Source: JBOHWJ01 sp050736615 (GTDB taxonomy: Bacteria > Desulfobacterota > Binatia > Binatales > Binataceae). Taken from it: a stretch of DNA of 16,155 bases. Position 1 is the stretch's first letter, and every line of letters starts with the position of its first letter. Shown piece by piece: positions 14,599-16,155 of this stretch. The DNA lies in NCBI GenBank assembly GCA_050736615.1, contig JBOHWL010000027.1, forward strand, positions 1 to 16,155. Reading direction: 5' to 3'. The notes under the pieces are model-generated. The model ran no database searches. It had not been told where the DNA came from and saw nothing but the letters and a program-made list of their open reading frames with translations. Made by a program: the position numbers and the translations under genes.

Positions 14599-16155
14599 TC
14601 AGCCGTCGCCACGCAAACGCGCGGCCATGCTCGCGAGCGTATTCAGCGCGTCCATCGGAGTCATGCGATCGGCTTCCAGCATGCGCAACTCTTCTAAAAC
14701 CCGGCTCTCGGCCGCGGCGAAGAGATTCATCTGACTCGCGTTTCGAACGCCGTCGGAATGGGCCCACCTGGCCATGCCGGCCTCATCGAATTCGCCCCGC
14801 TCAAGGTTGGCGAGAATCTGGCGGGCGCGCGTGATAATGCTGGCGGGCAGTCCGGCCAGCTTGGCCACCTCGATGCCGTAACTGCGATTGGCGGCGCCGT
14901 CGACCACGCGCCGTAGAAACAGCACTTCCCCGTTCCACTCCCGCACCGCCATGCTGAGATTCTTGACACGCGGGCGTTCCCGCGCAAGCTCGGTCAGTTC
15001 GTGGAAATGGGTGGCAAAGAGCACCTTGGCCCGGGTTGAGTCGTGCAGATATTCCGCTAGCGCCCAGGCGATCGCGAGCCCGTCGAAGGTGCTGGTGCCG
15101 CGGCCGACCTCGTCGAGCAGGAGCAAGCCGCGTTCGCTCAGACCCGCGACTAGCCGCGCCGTCTCGCGCATTTCGACCATGAACGTCGACTCTCCGCGCC
15201 GCAGCTCGTCACGTGCGCCAATCCGCGTCATCACGCGATCGACCAGGCCAAGATTCGCCTCGACGGCGGGCACGAAGCTACCCATCTGCGCCATGATCAC
15301 AATCAAGGCGACTTGACGCAGATAGGTCGATTTGCCGGCCATATTGGGACCGGTAATCAGCAAGAGTTGGCGTTCATCGGGATCGGCGTCAAGATCGTTG
15401 GGCACGAACTCGCCGGGTTTCAGTCCAGCCTCCAGCACGGGATGGCGTCCGTCACGAATCCTGAGCGCGTTGCCGGAATTCATGGCCGGCCGCACGTAGC
15501 CGCGCCGCCGCGCCACGCGCGCCAGCGACATCAGGGCGTCGAATTCACCGATCGCGGTGGCACTGTCGAGCATCGGCGCGACCTGCGCGGCGAGATCGCG
15601 CAGGAGCCGGATAAAGAGCCGCGCTTCGAGTTCTTTCAACCCCGACTCGGCGCTCAGGATCTTGCGTTCTAGGTCCTTCAGGGCCGCCGTGGTGAAGCGT
15701 TCGGCGCCGACCAATGTCTGCTTGCGCTCATAATCAGCCGGCACACGCTCAAGGTGAGTTTTGGTAATCTCGATGTAGTAGCCGAAGATTTGATTATAGC
15801 GCACCTTGAGTGACGGAATTCCGCTGCGCTCGCGCTCGGCGGCTTCGAGCCGCGCGATCACCCCGCGCGCATCCAGTGCCAAGGTCCGCAGTTCGTCAAC
15901 CTCCGGATCGAAACCCGCGCGGATAACGTTGCCGTCGCGCGCATTGGCGGGCGGTTCGTCGGTTAAAATAGCTTCGATGCGGGCCGCCAGTTCAGGCTGC
16001 GGAGTTATCCGTGCCGCAAGCTGAACCATCAAAGCGCCGCTATAACCGGCCATCTCGGCACGCAGCGTAGTCACCGCTTTGAGTGCCATCCCAAGCTTGA
16101 GGACTTCGCGCGGGCTCGCGCGCAGGCTGCCGACCCGCCCCGCCATTCGTTCCAG
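14599..16155 (-). CDS. mutS: DNA mismatch repair protein MutS, C-terminal part (cut by window end)
   Basis: Mismatch-recognition ATPase of methyl-directed or strand-directed repair. About 518 of an expected ~850-880 residues are visible; the N-terminal mismatch-binding and connector domains lie outside the window. The reading frame remains open to the last base. Visible parts: core/lever helices, the clamp region with YNQIFGYYIEITKTHLERVP, ERFTTAALKDLERKILSAE, and domain V with Walker A LLITGPNMAGKSTYLRQVAL. These are followed by GESTFMVEMRET, Walker B LLLLDEVGRGTSTFDGLAIA and FATHFHELTEL. SYGIEVAKLAGLP and the C-terminal helices complete the dimerisation region. It is the first visible gene of the minus-strand train and sits 30 bp upstream of the amidase gene. 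The stop is at 14599-14601. Confidence 0.98.
   Translation of the reverse strand: MERMAGRVGSLRASPREVLKLGMALKAVTTLRAEMAGYSGALMVQLAARITPQPELAARIEAILTDEPPANARDGNVIRAGFDPEVDELRTLALDARGVIARLEAAERERSGIPSLKVRYNQIFGYYIEITKTHLERVPADYERKQTLVGAERFTTAALKDLERKILSAESGLKELEARLFIRLLRDLAAQVAPMLDSATAIGEFDALMSLARVARRRGYVRPAMNSGNALRIRDGRHPVLEAGLKPGEFVPNDLDADPDERQLLLITGPNMAGKSTYLRQVALIVIMAQMGSFVPAVEANLGLVDRVMTRIGARDELRRGESTFMVEMRETARLVAGLSERGLLLLDEVGRGTSTFDGLAIAWALAEYLHDSTRAKVLFATHFHELTELARERPRVKNLSMAVREWNGEVLFLRRVVDGAANRSYGIEVAKLAGLPASIITRARQILANLERGEFDEAGMARWAHSDGVRNASQMNLFAAAESRVLEELRMLEADRMTPMDALNTLASMAARLRGDG

Overview
The window is about 62-65% G+C by eye and consists of tightly packed bacterial housekeeping genes. 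Twelve complete protein genes and two cut by the window edges cover almost all of it. I see no rRNA, tRNA, insertion sequence, CRISPR array or prophage. The order mutS - amidase - glnD - xerD - M50 protease - scpA - scpB resembles gene orders I associate with deltaproteobacterial lineages (Desulfobacterota, Myxococcota, Binatota-like soil or sediment bacteria). The glnD-type PII control, the PcnB-type poly(A) polymerase and the AMIN-domain amidase indicate a Gram-negative (diderm) cell. The taxonomic placement is inference.

Layout. Positions 1-505 (minus) hold the N-terminal part of an acyl-CoA dehydrogenase. A divergent gap with an inverted repeat follows, then a plus-strand CxxCxxCC metal-cluster protein (699-1448). 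Convergent to it on the minus strand are a membrane-anchored Bcp-type peroxiredoxin (1453-2130), IlvE (2182-3108, TTG start) and poly(A) polymerase PcnB (3278-4672, GTG start). Divergent from pcnB are a DHH/DHHA1 phosphoesterase resembling nano-RNases (4817-5806) and an MBL-fold hydrolase (5907-6758).

From 16155 down to 6777 lies one uninterrupted minus-strand gene train: mutS (partial), an AmiC-type amidase, glnD, xerD, an M50 membrane protease, scpA and scpB. Gene junctions there are 4-bp or 14-bp overlaps, direct abutment, or gaps of 17-30 bp, so co-transcription with translational coupling is likely. Several members act on the replicating chromosome and dividing cell: mismatch repair, septal peptidoglycan cleavage, chromosome dimer resolution and the SMC-ScpAB condensin. 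GlnD adds nitrogen sensing.

The most unusual feature is inside glnD. An in-frame 150-bp block (10910-11059) of direct-repeat, hairpin-prone DNA adds about 50 residues between the HD and ACT domains. It looks like a small dispersed palindromic repeat that inserted into a coding gene and kept the frame. I did not find a convincing undescribed multi-gene system here.
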